From Porphyra umbilicalis (Eukaryota; Rhodophyta; Bangiophyceae; Bangiales; Bangiaceae), in assembly GCA_002049455.2 (NCBI GenBank), contig KV918781.1:62001-126000 (forward strand): a DNA stretch of 64,000 bases, written 5' to 3'. A model generated the notes under the pieces. The model did no database searches and was not told where the DNA came from. It was given only the letters and a program-made list of their open reading frames with translations. Shown here piece by piece: positions 1-11,530 of this stretch (position 1 is the first letter of the stretch; each line of letters opens with the position of its first letter). The position numbers were made by a program, and so were the translations under genes.

Positions 1-2386
1 CGCCCCTACTCAAACAATGCGGCGAGGCCTCAAAATGTGCCCGAGCACGATGACACGGGGAGACCCTGTGTCGTCAGCCACCGTTCCGCCGGTACCGGGC
101 ACGGCGCTAGCCGGCCGTTTGGTGCGCACCCCCTATTCAGCACCGGACCGCGTCACGGCTTTCGCCTGGTCACCTGGGTAGCAAAACTCCGAAGAAGGTG
201 GCGCCATATGGCGCCGACGACGGAGGACCCCAGCACGGGCTGCTCGACACGCCGCCGCGAACACGAGTCATACCCCCGGAGCTTGGACCTGCACTTGCAC
301 CCACGAACATGTCTGATATCAAATCAGCGCGCAACCCAAGGCTCCACAGATCCCATCTGGCTAGCTGCCGTTCTGCCTCAAGAAGATCGCCACCAGAGGC
401 TCGAAGCCGCACGACGCCGCTACTAGCGGCCAGCCGGCTGCACGAATCGACCACAAACATCACTGCTATGGCTGCTGCCATAGCGATGTAAGGTGCTGGC
501 AGCTGGCAGAGCCGGCGCTGACACAATGAAATACTGCGAGCTTGTGATGGCACAAGGTGGGTTCCCTTCACCACGGTCGTTGTGGAAGCCCTCTGGCCAC
601 CTTTGGAGATGAGGTGGGGGGGTGTGGCCGTCCTGTCGCGTTCGACGCTACCGCGGTTGGCCGGAGTTAACTGCGCGCGTCCCGCACCGCCAGCGCCTCG
701 GTCAAAAGGGTCTTCATCAACAGCTGGACCAACTTTGTACACAACGAGCGGGCGGCGGCGGTGGTGCTTTCGATGAGAGCGGGTGCCGATACGTGCAGCA
801 ACAGGCTGGGCAGCAACAAATTCCATACTCATGTTTACGCCCGTCAACAGGCCCTTCGCATTCATACAAGAGCGTACGCCGCCAGTCGACATCACGCCCA
901 GCTGCCGCCGAAGAGGGAACGCCTCGCACATTGCCGCTCACTCAGTAGAAAAGAATCAAGTAGCGTGGGCATAACAACGACCGCTGTTTCTCCTGGGGAA
1001 GAAGCGGCCCCTCCCAGCGTGGCGGGCGGAAGAGTGGGTCCAGGTCGGGCCCCGCGCTGGGTGAGGTTCTGCAGGCACATGGCCTCTTGCGTGGGCGCAG
1101 ACCGGCCGCACTTTCACGCTTGGTCGCATGTTTGGCAGCTTACCGCGCCGAAGGCCCGGAAGACGTTGTCGGATACAGAGGGAAGGATGTGCGCGCAGCC
1201 GAGGTGGCTACCTTGTGGCTACCGGACACAGAGGAAAGGATTTGCGCGAAGCCGAGGTCGCTACCTTGAGGCTACCTCGGCTGCGCGCACTTTCTTCCCT
1301 CTGTATCCGACAACATCGTCATGGCCTTCGACTCCATCGTGCCCAGGGTGCTCGCCGACTACAAAGCTTACAGCGGCCCGGGATACGGCTTACGTGAACG
1401 CCAAGGTGGCGGCTTGCGTCCCCAAGCAAAAGGTTGGTGGGAAAGCAGAGGAGGTCACGTACTCGCTTAGCGGTGGCAGGGAGGGAGGGGGAGCACGTGG
1501 ACGACTGGCAATGGTGGGGCGGTGGTGCTTCCTACTACTGTCCGTCTCGCACATGAATGAGCGACATATAGGTAGTTGCTGGCAAATTGTGGCTCTTGAT
1601 ACGCAGACAGGTCGTCACAGGGACAACATATGAGATATAACTCCTTCGACGCACGCAGGTCATCGCAATATCATAACATACTGTACAAGGCCTCACGACG
1701 CGTTTGCTCATGTCAACAGTTCTCTTTTAACGATAGTACATTGTACCTTCTTCCTTGTATTGGCTACAGGGCGTATGGACAATTGCGAGTCCGTATGGAG
1801 CAATGTCACCTCATGTGTGTCATGCGAAGGTCGAACGGGAAGACATCCGACCGAGTCGTTGCTCGCTTGACCAAGGCCTGCGACTATGCAGTGAGTTTCG
1901 ACTCTTATACGGAACTCTGATCCCCCGTCAACATGGTCTAGAAGACGCAATTACTTTTCGGAGCCCAAAAGCCATACGCGTATCATCTTTATCATCGAAA
2001 GCACTTCGTCAACTTCTGGAGGATGTCGGGGGCGCCATTGGAATGTGGGCGTAGCCGTCTATTTCGACATTTAATTGACTTGATTTGACTTTGGGAGTAT
2101 TTGAACGACAGAAGTCTTCCTTATTACAGTGCGTCCACCTAAACCGTAACGTTCCTTGTCCGAAATATCTCTTTCAGCCGGACTGTGGACCTATTGTGCC
2201 GGCTTTCATCCGCCGAATTCTGGCCAAAAGAAAATTGCCAGGTGCGCACGCAAGCCCATGAGGGCGCCAGTTGTGCTGAGCTACATTGTCGATCCACTCC
2301 AGTGCTACGTATGGACACGGCTTTCCGACACAGGTTAGCATAGAACAATAATATTGAAGGAGAGAGATCCGCAGATGAGATTGTGT
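1..2386. other. No recognised gene
   Basis: Short overlapping ORFs occur on both strands, but none shows a recognisable domain and several begin at non-ATG codons. The only clear structure is the hairpin at 1166-1314, listed separately. From about 1630 the composition becomes AT-richer, as in the MITE-like repeats further on. Confidence 0.5.
1166..1314. repeat. Inverted repeat with an extra direct copy in the loop
   Basis: Arms of about 40 bp, from roughly 1166-1207 and 1270-1314, are reverse complements with only a few mismatches. The loop carries a second, direct copy of the same motif (around 1228-1266, reading acagaggaaaggatttgcgc), so the motif occurs three times, twice forward and once inverted. 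No ORF or known element explains it. Confidence 0.75.
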
Positions 2387-2787
2387 ATTGCTGATTCCCG
2401 AATGTTGTCCTGGTGGACAGAGACTGACTGGCGGACAGACTCTCTCCAACAATCAGATGCGCCCCTGGTACTGACTTGGTGCTCTCGGTTGCTGACATGA
2501 GCCAATATAGCCTGGAAATCAACATCAGCTCCATTTCTTGTTTGCACTTCCGGCCGGGAGAGAGTAGAAAATCTGAAGGTCTCGCGGGCGCAGTTTGCTC
2601 CGTTCAAAAGAAAGCGAAGCAAGCGCCATTAAACAGTGCGATCTGCTGGATGCAAGGTCCTGGCTTCAAATGCGGGCTTTCTATTGACTTGAAGTACTTC
2701 TTACAGTTGTTCTAGACCACTAAAGTGCTTTCATTCACTGTCCGTCTCTGTCTCTGTCCCCCAGGACAAATTTTGGGGATCGGCAAT
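2387..2787. mobile_element. Family B MITE-like element, copy 1
   Basis: A 401-bp element with imperfect terminal inverted repeats of about 48 bp. The left end starts ATTGCTGATTCCCGAATG and the right end is the complement of ATTGCCGATCCCCAAAAT; both continue into a GGACAGAGAC motif. No coding sequence is visible. Copy 2 (49379-50497) and partial copy 3 (56486-56737) align along the interior, which supports the boundaries. No clear target-site duplication is seen. Confidence 0.75.
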
Positions 2788-3355
2788 GTGATACTTGCTG
2801 TCATGTTCTTGGCGCTGTTTTCAACGTTTATTAAGTGCATTGAGTCGTTCGCATGTTTCCGGCAACGAGCTTATTCTGGGAAGCTCGGATGGACTGCCTC
2901 GAGATGCTGGCCTAGGAAGAAGCGGCTTGAGAGTTTACCATCCAGGTATTTCAATATCGCATCCTGAGTGATGAGCAGAAGTACAGCCACTGTGTACTGG
3001 TTGACCACAGCCTTCTGCAGCTCGTCACCGACAGCCACGTGAGATATTCGTCCTGTGACTGGTCAACGTTGAGTGCAGCATGGCAAAAAGTGTGCTGTGT
3101 ATGCGGCGGTGACATGCGCTTTTATGGCGGCCGGTCCCATACCTACGACCGCGACCGGCTACGACTTGATGTGAGGATGTTGCACTTTTTCAGGAGAACC
3201 TAACATTCGTCGCACCCCGGTAAAAGAAGACGTCAAAGTAGCAAACGCCGCATATAATACTTTCATGCACGGACCACTGGCATGTGTTCGGCGAGAACGA
3301 ACTTCCTTCACTCGAAGCATGGTTCACCTCAGTCAGCATCACGGTCCGCAAAGAT
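2788..3355. other. No gene seen
   Basis: Spacer between the family B element and the tRNA gene. No long ORF or repeat is recognised here. Confidence 0.5.
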
Positions 3356-3427
3356 GGGGCGTGCCGCGAATTGAACGCGGGACATCTCGCACCCTAAGCG
3401 AGAATCATACCACTAGACCACACGCCC
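3356..3427 (-). tRNA. tRNA-Pro(AGG)
   Basis: A 72-nt minus-strand cloverleaf decodes proline CCN codons in cytosolic translation. The acceptor stem GGGCGTG (3427-3421) pairs with CACGCCC (3363-3357), and the C at 3356 is the discriminator base. The A box reads TGGTCTAGTGG. The anticodon arm is TCTCGC-TTAGGGT-GCGAGA, giving anticodon AGG. The T arm is CCGCG-TTCAATT-CGCGG, containing the B box. There is no intron. The body matches plant-type tRNA-Pro. CCA is not encoded, as expected for a eukaryotic nuclear gene. Confidence 0.95.
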
Positions 3428-4094
3428 GACTAAGCTGACTTTCGCAGGTAGGACGCAAGCAACACATCGCGCCGCATCCTACCAGCCTGGTTGCGTACCA
3501 GCTCCCGCTCAAGGCATGTGCTCACGTGATGTTCTGTCTTTTCATTTCATCGAGGCCTGGATTCGCGACATCAGCAGCAAGTGATGCGGACGAACGTGTG
3601 AGATCGATCATGCAACGCAGTCTCGCCAATCTCTCACGGTCGATCGCTGAATGGCATGGTGCTCCTGGAAGCGTGAGCCACTACGGAGTGTTGTAAATAT
3701 GAGTGCAGCGCTGGAGCTCCACCGGGCGGGCCGTCGCCATTTTGTCAATGCGGCGTGAGATATTTACCCACGGTCGAGGACGTGACGTATACGAACAGGG
3801 AGACGAACGACGGACTCGCCTTCGACAAGATGCACGGCCCGCCTTGAGAAAAACAGTCGCAGCCCGCTGCAGCTTCAGCCGCGCCCGCTTTTGTGCTTGC
3901 TGCCTAGATGTCGCACTCCGACCGGCCTGCACTGCCACCGCCGTCTTCGCCAGCCCCTCCGCGCGCGCCCCCTTGTGAAGCATGTGGGCGGCAACGGCGC
4001 AAATGTGCCGCAACCGTGGCAAAGGGAGGCGCGCTAAGCGGCCATGTAAGCAGGCGGATAGTACGGACGCTTCGGACAGGGTCGAACCGCCCCC

Positions 4095-4560
4095 AGAAGA
4101 CGAGGATTTGGCGCCCGCCGACGGCGTCCCGTCCGCCGGCACGCCCCGCCACCCGGTCCCAAAAGCGGTGAGTGGAAACGTGGGGCCGGCAGTCCCGTTT
4201 CGCCGGGGAGAGAGCAGAAGACGGCTTGCAGGCGCCGCCCCGCCCGCCCGCGCCGCCCCGCCCGCCGGCACGTTCCGCCGCCCGGCCCCAAAGCAGTGAG
4301 TGCCGACCTGGGTCTGGCTGTCTGGTTTTCTGGAGGAGCCAGAACTCGGCCAGCTGGCGCCACCCCGCCTGCTGGCGCCACCCCGTCCGCCGGCGCCGCC
4401 CCGCTTGCCCGCGTGATCCGCCATCCGGCCCCAAAAGCGGTGAAGGAAGAAGTGGTGCCGGCAGCGCCGTTTTGTGGGGAGGCAAGGAGAAGACGGCTTG
4501 TTGGCGCCACCCCGCCTTCCGGCGCTGCCCTGCCCCCCGGCTCTATGCTCAATTCCAGCC
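4095..4560. repeat. Degenerate GC-rich tandem repeat, about 130-145 bp period
   Basis: The motif CCGG(C/T)CCCAAA(A)GC(A/G)GTGA recurs near 4151, 4281 and 4426. It is separated by blocks rich in the triplets of GCCGCCCCGCCC and by 'gagaagacggcttg' segments. The spacing is irregular. The long ORFs on both strands across 3681-4832 are a by-product of the stop-poor repeat and are not annotated as genes. Confidence 0.6.
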
Positions 4561-4832
4561 CCCCCCCCCCCCGTAGGATGGAGGGCGCGGGGCCCCCTAC
4601 TTGCGGTCTCTGGCAGGCGGCGGCGCACAAACCCCCCCCTAAGGGCGTCACTGAGATGTCACTGCAGCAGGCGCGGAGTGTTGACAAGTGTGGGGCGCCA
4701 CTGGCTTCGAAGGCCAAGACTGAACCCCGCCCTATTTTAGTGCTCGCAGTGTCCCACTCTTGGTGCACGCCCGAGAGATTCGGGGGCTGGTTGCTTGCAC
4801 TCGTAGATGAGACCAATGAAAACAGGGGATGA

Positions 4833-6026
4833 TATTCAGCCAGTTAGCCGCGTAGCACGCACTGAGAGCGACAGTATGCCCTCTCCGGGAGCAGCGTCCG
4901 GCACTCCTGCCCCAGGATCACTTGAGTGAGCACGCTACCTAGACAGCACCGGGTCCGCTTCAGACTCGCGCAAATGAGCACTGCAAGGAAAGGACGGGGT
5001 GGGCGTGCGCAAAGAACCGTGAATACAGAGAGAAAAATCAAAATACGAAAAGTATGCACAGATGGCGTACTTGCCATCAGTGCTCTGTCAGATATCCACA
5101 ATGACGATCAGGGTACCGATCACGAGTGCTTACTGCTGTCTTCCCACTCCACTCCATGACGATGCCGCACGCGCCACGGGTCGCGTGTCAGCGCGCTCTG
5201 CCTGCACCGCTGGAGCCGTGGGCTGCCGATGGCCCGCAGTGAATGTGTAGTTAGCGCTGTTTTTTGGACTCCACTCGCCATCCAGCCTGTCACTCCACTC
5301 GCCATCCAGCCCTCCATTATCACGGCCCCACATTCCTCCTTCACTGTACACTCCACGTGGACATCTGGTGCGTGTCTGACCATGCACCACCGAGCGTAAT
5401 CCTCCGGTTTGTGTATATCTTGTGGCGTGCGTGCTGCTTCACGATAATTGACTCTGAAATTGAAGTGAACTGATGGCTGGTGATCTATATCCTGGCCCGA
5501 TTCTTGCTCGGAATGTCATTTCTGTTCGCTGCACTCACCAGATGAGTCGTTCCTTGAATTTGTTTCCGACACTTTCTGCGCTTTCTGCGTCACATCGTTT
5601 TCTCCACGGCTACCAGACACTTCCTTTTCGATCAACGCGTGCAGGGGTGTTGATATCAGGTCGTCTTTCCACCGAGAACCGTCATGGCCGGTGGAAATGG
5701 TACTCTTGCAGGTAACACCTGTGCTCCGCAGTTTCGTCTCTAGTACGGGTTGTTCATGTGGCCCTCTGAATTGAACTTGCTCCTCAGAGGTCCCGCCCAT
5801 GTCCGCACATTCCCGCGACTGACCTGTGTGTTAATGGACTGCACATGTCTACGTCGTGTACGCAAATACGTTCGTGGACTGACCATCTGGTGCAGACGGT
5901 ACGCCTGCACGAGGATGGCGGCCACCAAGAGCCCCCCAAACCAAAGAGGAGCGGTCGAAACGAGATGGAGAAGTACGGAACACACGGCAGCTCGTTCATC
6001 TCAACTCTCAACAGTCGCATGCGTCT
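4833..6026. other. No recognised gene
   Basis: Mixed composition with short ORFs only. Two 20-bp direct copies of a 'cactccactcgccatccagcc' type motif lie near 5265-5305. No domain or mobile element is recognised. Confidence 0.45.
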
Positions 6027-6134
6027 TTGACCTCCGCGGGGAGGGTTCAGCTGCTTGGGTACATCCTTCAAACCGAGAGAGCACATGCCACTGCCAAAGC
6101 CACTCATGAGGAGCTAGCAAGGCAAAGGGCGCCC

Positions 6135-6743
6135 ATGAAGGACGAGCTCCGACAAAGTTGGCAGCTGCGGCAGACGCAGAAGAACGTCCACATGGAGAAC
6201 GCTGTGGGGCCTCTACTTCCTGGCGAAGGCGCCACTGGTAGTGGAATCGCGTCGTCCTCTGCGGCCAACGTCGTGGCCCATGCTGCCAACGGCGGGCCGC
6301 CTGGTGCAAGTGTGCCGTCTTCTGCGGACAATGCCGTGGCACCTGATGGCGTCATTGAGCGCCCTCGTGAGCGCCTCTCCGCAAAGACATGCAGACACGT
6401 GAGGCTACAATGCTCATCACGGGTCGGACTACCAGCACCCGCCGACGACCCGATGGACGGCATCTTTTCCATTGTAACACCGGAAGCTGGGTGTGCTGTC
6501 CTCTCTCCCGCCGCAACCGTGGCTGTTGTCGCGTACAAGTCTCTTTTGACACGGCTGAAGATGGTGGGGGAGGTGATCCGATTGCAATGCGTGCATAAAA
6601 GTTGCTTAGCTAACGTCATCGAGGCCGTTTTGCCGCACACCACCGCCGCGGGCCCCACTGATGACGATGGTGAACAACTGTCGCCCCTCCTACCTGCCGG
6701 TCAAACCACGAAGGCTCTGCAACGAACGATATCGCGTGGATAA
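6135..6743 (+). CDS. Hypothetical ORF, low confidence
   Basis: An open frame running to a TAA at 6741-6743. The longest version starts at TTG 6027; the first in-frame ATG near 6135 is used here. I do not recognise the protein. It is Ala/Pro/Ser-rich in the middle, with a C-terminal stretch containing VAYKSLLTRLKMVGEVIRL and two cysteines. A minus-strand ORF overlaps it almost completely, so strand choice rests only on the more protein-like composition. Confidence 0.25.
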   Translation: MKDELRQSWQLRQTQKNVHMENAVGPLLPGEGATGSGIASSSAANVVAHAANGGPPGASVPSSADNAVAPDGVIERPRERLSAKTCRHVRLQCSSRVGLPAPADDPMDGIFSIVTPEAGCAVLSPAATVAVVAYKSLLTRLKMVGEVIRLQCVHKSCLANVIEAVLPHTTAAGPTDDDGEQLSPLLPAGQTTKALQRTISRG

Positions 6744-7139
6744 CTTTCGGCTGCTGCTGGTGCGGACTTCGTACCGGCATCTGTTGCGTGGGCCCCACCG
6801 TCTTCAATGCCGGAAATGATGGTAGCTCTCGCGCCCATGGCACACGGGTTGACCATGAAGGAAGCGAATCGATAAAGCCTGTCGGATAGAATACAGTCCT
6901 AGTGAACATGTCCGATTTTCACAGTCCAGACGGGGCCTGACTGGCTGGACCTTGCACAAATTTCATCGATACCGGGGGGCCTAGGCGGGGTTGCTACTCC
7001 ACCAATGGGAGCGCCGAGCTGCACTACAGTACCGCACCCATCTTGCACATGTCCGTTTTCGGGCCGGGCGTCTCTTGATGGAGTTGTCAGACTTCATATC
7101 TTCCAGTGACAGCAAACACCCATATATTGACTATCCTAC

Positions 7140-8430
7140 CTATTGAGCACTCATCCTCTGGACCAGAGTCGTGCCGCCCCCCTTCAGTGCTTCACCACGC
7201 CATCCACACACCACTACCTCCCCCTCTTCTTCTTCTGCTTGCACCCATCACAGCCGCCTGCTACCACCGCCGTCGCTTTCCCTCGTTGCACCTGCTACCC
7301 GGCCGCCGCTGCTGCCAACCCTCCTCCCCCCCGGCAGCTGGCTGGCACCGCCTCTCCCCTACCCTCCTTCGACCAGAAAGCATCGGGAGTGGCCGGAGTG
7401 CACAGGTCACCAAAACGGCAGTGGCGGCGGTGGGGAGGAGGGTGCGGGGGGGGGGCGCCGGCCATGGGGCGACGGGCACTAAAACTTGGCCGCTGCCCAC
7501 AACGAGCAGGAATAACGATATAAACACAGACGGTGCCGTGGAGCGTGTAAACGAGGGAAAAGAGGAAGATACAGGGAAAGGTGCGGAAAGTGGGGCCAAA
7601 ATCGGGGGAAGAAAAGCAAAGACGGCGAAGTCGTCGGCGGAGTGGGTGGGCGGGGGCGGGAGGAGTGGGGTTGGGGGACCGGTGGGAGCTTACAAGGAGA
7701 GAGGGGAGGACCCGCGAGGGTGGCAGTAGCGACAGAGTGCAATGCACAGAGACGGGCGTACAGGGACGGGGCGGACCGGTGGCGATGGGGTCTTCAGGAC
7801 GAAAGGCCCAGGGTGGTGCGCTCGGCCAAGAAGGGTTGCGGTGTCGAGGAGTCCTCGAGTCCCCAGGAGCGCTTGGGCGGGCAACAGAGATGAATCAGAC
7901 CCCCCCCCAATCTGATACATGATTGGTCCAATGTCTAACAGATCCATGCCCTGATTGGATCTACTAAAGTTGACTGATTTTATGAGCTCCGAAAGCGCGC
8001 CATTTTTTTGTCAGCAGCCACAGCTGTTACCCTGCTGGACCAATCAGACCAATGACGCTCTTGTGTCATTGAATGCCCCCTCCTGACCAGTGGCGATGCC
8101 AACGAACCCCCCCCCTCTTTGTGGCCTATTCATCGCTTCACCTTGCATCAGGCATGATGCCCACCCAGTCCCGCACACTGTCGCCCTCCGACTCCCACGC
8201 CGACCGGCTCCACCTCCCATGTGTTCTTTTCAAGAACTCCCATTTTTCTTGTCGCTCCTTACTTCTTCTCCCCCTCCCCTTGCTGTCGCCGTTCTTTTTT
8301 CTCCCATCTCCCCCCCCCCCCTTGTCCGCCTCTACGCTTGCCGCACCGCACCAATCCTCTGCTTCTCTGATTTCCTCCACGCCCCCCTCTCACCCGGCGG
8401 AGGACGCAAGCCTGCCGGACAGTAGCTACA
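7140..8430. other. Polypyrimidine and polypurine tracts, no recognised gene
   Basis: Strongly pyrimidine-biased runs at about 7165-7345 and 8215-8400 flank a purine-biased block at about 7400-7900 on the plus strand. This strand asymmetry produces Pro/Ser-rich or Gly/Arg-rich ORFs in several frames, none with a domain. A similar pyrimidine tract lies at 30020-30370. Confidence 0.4.
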
Positions 8431-9398
8431 GGACGACGCAGGACGATGGGGACGTCCAGATACATGTACCGTGCATGCTAATATGGTGTGGGCATGACGA
8501 AAGGTATTCCTGAAGGTGCGGTATTCCCAAACATGCATAGCTGAGATTTATGTGTCAAGATCAAGTACACTGAGAAGTTTCGCAGTTCTGTTGACACTAG
8601 GCCGTAGGGGTGAAGAGAAAAGGTCACAAGGTGGGGTCCAACCCCTCTCTTATGGACCGAAAACCATGGCGATCGCCGTGGCTCGAAGTCCATCCGACAT
8701 GCTTCGTCGACACACTTCGTTGGTCGGGTTGACGGCGGTGCGCAAATTTGACGCCGAAGCGTCATCGGTAGAGGCGCTGCAGGGCTCGCCTGGAGCAGTT
8801 GACAATTCAGACGCGCTGTCGCCTCCAGCGCTACCCGTCGGGAAGCCGTCGCCACCGACGCCGCTTGAGCCGGCTTCCGCACAGCGTTCATCCATTCCGA
8901 ACGCTCTGCTGCCCTTAATTTGTTTCCTGGGTTCTTCGATGGATGACTGGGACGGTCGAGACGCTTGTACGTCAGTCCAGTGGCGTTCTGAAGCGTCGCC
9001 GCTCCCGGAAAACCCAACTCTGTGTGTTGCCGCTCAATTCGAGGCAGTGCGCGGTGTCCTCTCTCTTCTGCATCTTTTCTGACCCCTTCCTGTACCGTTG
9101 GCTGGACAACGACGCCATCAATACCTTTGGTGTGTGCGTCGAGCGTCGACTGTCGCCTGGACCAGCTAGCTGGTCCACGTCGTTTACCTAGGTGTGGTAC
9201 AGTGTCCTCGGGCTGGCCAGACGGACAAGTAGGCCTACGACGTTGGGAGACAACGTTGCGGCGACCATGACTTCTCGCATCGACTCTCATAACTAGGACC
9301 TCTTCGCCCTCCCGCAACATCACGCGCGGTCCGGCACTAAAGCTGAACATTCGACGCTGTGTTCAGTCGACGTGGAGGCCACGCCTTCGACGACGTCA

Positions 9399-10181
9399 AT
9401 GGCGGACAGCCTGCGGCCATCGGCTGCGAGCCCAATCGACCTGGCAGCACACGCAGTGGAGGAGCGGCGGCTGATAGGCCTTATTTGGTGGTGGATGTCG
9501 CTTCCGGCGTCTGCGGTGGGCGTCTCTCATGTGGCGGACGAGTGCACGAATAGGGCTTCCCCACCAACCTTGCAGCAGCAGGAACAACCGGATTGTGGCA
9601 ACTGTGGCGCCTATTGGGGCGCGTACCACTTGAAGGGAGGCCACGTCCGCTTTGCGCCGGCGCTCGACACGTTGGTACACCGGGTGCTCATGAAGCGGGC
9701 GCTGCTTTCAATGGAAATGGCGGAAGCTACTCACATCGACAATTCGTGCTGTGCGTTGATCGATGACAGCCCCCTGTCGCCCCTGAATCATGCTGAGGAT
9801 GTGAAGCGTCTCTCGACCAAGGGAAAACACGTCAACGACGATGGCAGCCACGCCGGAGAGCCTCATACGATCGTCCTCGCCCATCTCAAGATCGACAACA
9901 CTCGTGCAGATGTCGAGGTAGTGCCCGCCCAGCCACCACTGCTGGCGCCTCCGCTGACGCCGTCACTGGCACAGCATTTGGTGCCCTCAACGCCAGGTGG
10001 CGGTGACTCCGAAGGGCTCCAACACGCCGTCCCGACAGCGGCGACGACGTCAACGCTGACAATGTTGTCGACGACGATGTTGTCAGTGGCGACGCTGACA
10101 GTGGTGTCGACGACGCCTAGAGCGGTGCCGATGTCGACTACGACGATGACTCCGGCAGTGATGGCAAACACACTTCTGTAG
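9399..10181 (+). CDS. Hypothetical ORF with a CxxC motif, low confidence
   Basis: The ORF opens at GTG 9372 and has its first ATG at 9399. I do not recognise it. A DCGNCGAYWGAYHLKGGH segment near residue 80 resembles a small metal-binding knuckle. The middle (MKRALLSMEMAEATHIDN) is protein-like. The C-terminal quarter is a low-complexity Thr/Val/Ser stretch encoded by repeated acgacg/ctgaca triplets. A minus-strand ORF overlaps the end. It could be a decayed transposon gene. Confidence 0.3.
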   Translation: MADSLRPSAASPIDLAAHAVEERRLIGLIWWWMSLPASAVGVSHVADECTNRASPPTLQQQEQPDCGNCGAYWGAYHLKGGHVRFAPALDTLVHRVLMKRALLSMEMAEATHIDNSCCALIDDSPLSPLNHAEDVKRLSTKGKHVNDDGSHAGEPHTIVLAHLKIDNTRADVEVVPAQPPLLAPPLTPSLAQHLVPSTPGGGDSEGLQHAVPTAATTSTLTMLSTTMLSVATLTVVSTTPRAVPMSTTTMTPAVMANTLL

Positions 10182-10393
10182 GACTGATGGAGAAGAACGA
10201 GATCAGTCCCGCCCAAGTAGGGGTCGCGCATCTTGACAATATCGCTTCGTTGGCTGGTACCCCCCGCCCGGACGAAGGATGCGCGCACATCTGGAGGCGC
10301 GTACAAACAAAACTGGCTGCGGTCGACGACCCGGGTGTGCCACCGGCTTGGGGTATCGAGGATTCTGAGGACCTGCATCTTGAGCCGCGGCAA

Positions 10394-11020
10394 TCATTGC
10401 ACGAGAATCTTGTGGAGTGCATCATCTATGACTGGGACCCAAGTTCCTCCATATTTCACGAGAAGGAAAACAACGGCCGCTTGCGGTTTGGAAAGGTGCG
10501 GGTGTATTCTCACCAATAGAATGCTCGTCAGCTCTAAAACACGGAAGCAACACGAGCGCCCCGCCCGCTTCCTCAACCCGTTATTGAAGGCTCCCGCCCT
10601 TCTGTCCGACACGTTGATGTACACGAACCGCGGCATCGACTCATCGTTGTGCTTACGCAACGCCGTGCGCAGGTTGTCCCAGTCCTTCAAGGTGTGCTCC
10701 GGCATGACCATGCAAGCGGTCCCCTCGTGTAAGTGCTTGAATTGGACCCCAACCATCACCAACCTGCCGATCAGCGCCTCGTCATTCGCGTCTTCGGTCA
10801 CGCGGTAGAAGAAGAGAGCGTCAAGGGCGGTGGTGTTGGGGGCGAGGCGATGCATATAGTTAAGAAGGTAGTCTGCATGCTGGCCGGCCTTGGCCAAAAG
10901 CAAATGTAGATCGCTGCTGATACAGCTTTTGCAAGGGTGGGAGGCGGCGACGCGCACATTGCGCAACAGCCTCCTGCCGCCAGCATACGACGAGTGCTGG
11001 CAGTGTAGAAGGGCCTTCAT
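10394..11020 (-). CDS. Hypothetical protein, about 208 aa
   Basis: The ORF is open from GTG 11026 with the first ATG at 11018-11020. The product has a mixed, globular-looking composition, unlike the Ala/Pro-rich shadow ORFs nearby. It contains HPCKSCISSDLHLLLAKAGQ near residue 30, then YLLNYMHRLAPNTTALDALFF and a charged MPEHTLKDWDNLRTALRKHN segment. I do not recognise the family. It lies just upstream, in opposite orientation, of the B' repeat at 11148, so it may be a remnant of a mobile element. Confidence 0.4.
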   Translation of the reverse strand: MKALLHCQHSSYAGGRRLLRNVRVAASHPCKSCISSDLHLLLAKAGQHADYLLNYMHRLAPNTTALDALFFYRVTEDANDEALIGRLVMVGVQFKHLHEGTACMVMPEHTLKDWDNLRTALRKHNDESMPRFVYINVSDRRAGAFNNGLRKRAGRSCCFRVLELTSILLVRIHPHLSKPQAAVVFLLVKYGGTWVPVIDDALHKILVQ

Positions 11021-11147
11021 CGTCACGTTGTTGTTGGCGGTGGCTTGCTCCTAGCGATAGCTGGACAGTAGAAGCTCGAGGCCACACCCGACCTGCTCCC
11101 ACCGTTGGTCCTGCATGCTCTGGGTCTGCTACATCACCTCCTTCAAT

Positions 11148-11530
11148 GAAGACATGCGATTGGTCGATCAGTGGGACAGCAGTGCATATTGGGCCCGATC
11201 TTTACAGAATCTGCCCGTGCGGCCCCCGATCGCACATTCGACGCCCTCGTTTCTATGCAGTTTTCTGCGTATCTCCCACAAAATCTCGATATCGCAACGC
11301 TTGCGGGCCCGTTGCCCATCTGATACGGACTGGAACGGAAGAAAATCTCAAGAAAAAGAAGAATATTGAATCTGCACGGAACTGGCCGTTGGAGAGCCAA
11401 TAGAACGTCTCAGATTCGTGCTTAGCAGCTGTTTGCAAGTTCTTTTGACCAATGGCTGACCATTTCTACAAGAACCGTACGTCCAGGAACCGTTCCTGAA
11501 CGATGAGGACAGAATTGGGGGATCAGCAGT
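11148..11530 (-). mobile_element. Family B' MITE-like element, copy 1
   Basis: This segment is the reverse-complement counterpart of 30708-31073. The shared features are a terminus ending GGGGGATCAGCAGT (complement of ATTGCTGATCCCCC), the internal 'ttgagat(a)ttcttcc' and 'gccaat' blocks, and a 'gggccgtacgggcac'-like segment. The terminus resembles family B, but the interior differs. It has no coding capacity. Confidence 0.6.

Noticed and set aside
3681..4832. Long ORFs of 178-315 codons on both strands
   Set aside because: All arise from the degenerate GC-rich tandem repeat; low-complexity Ala/Gly/Arg/Pro only.
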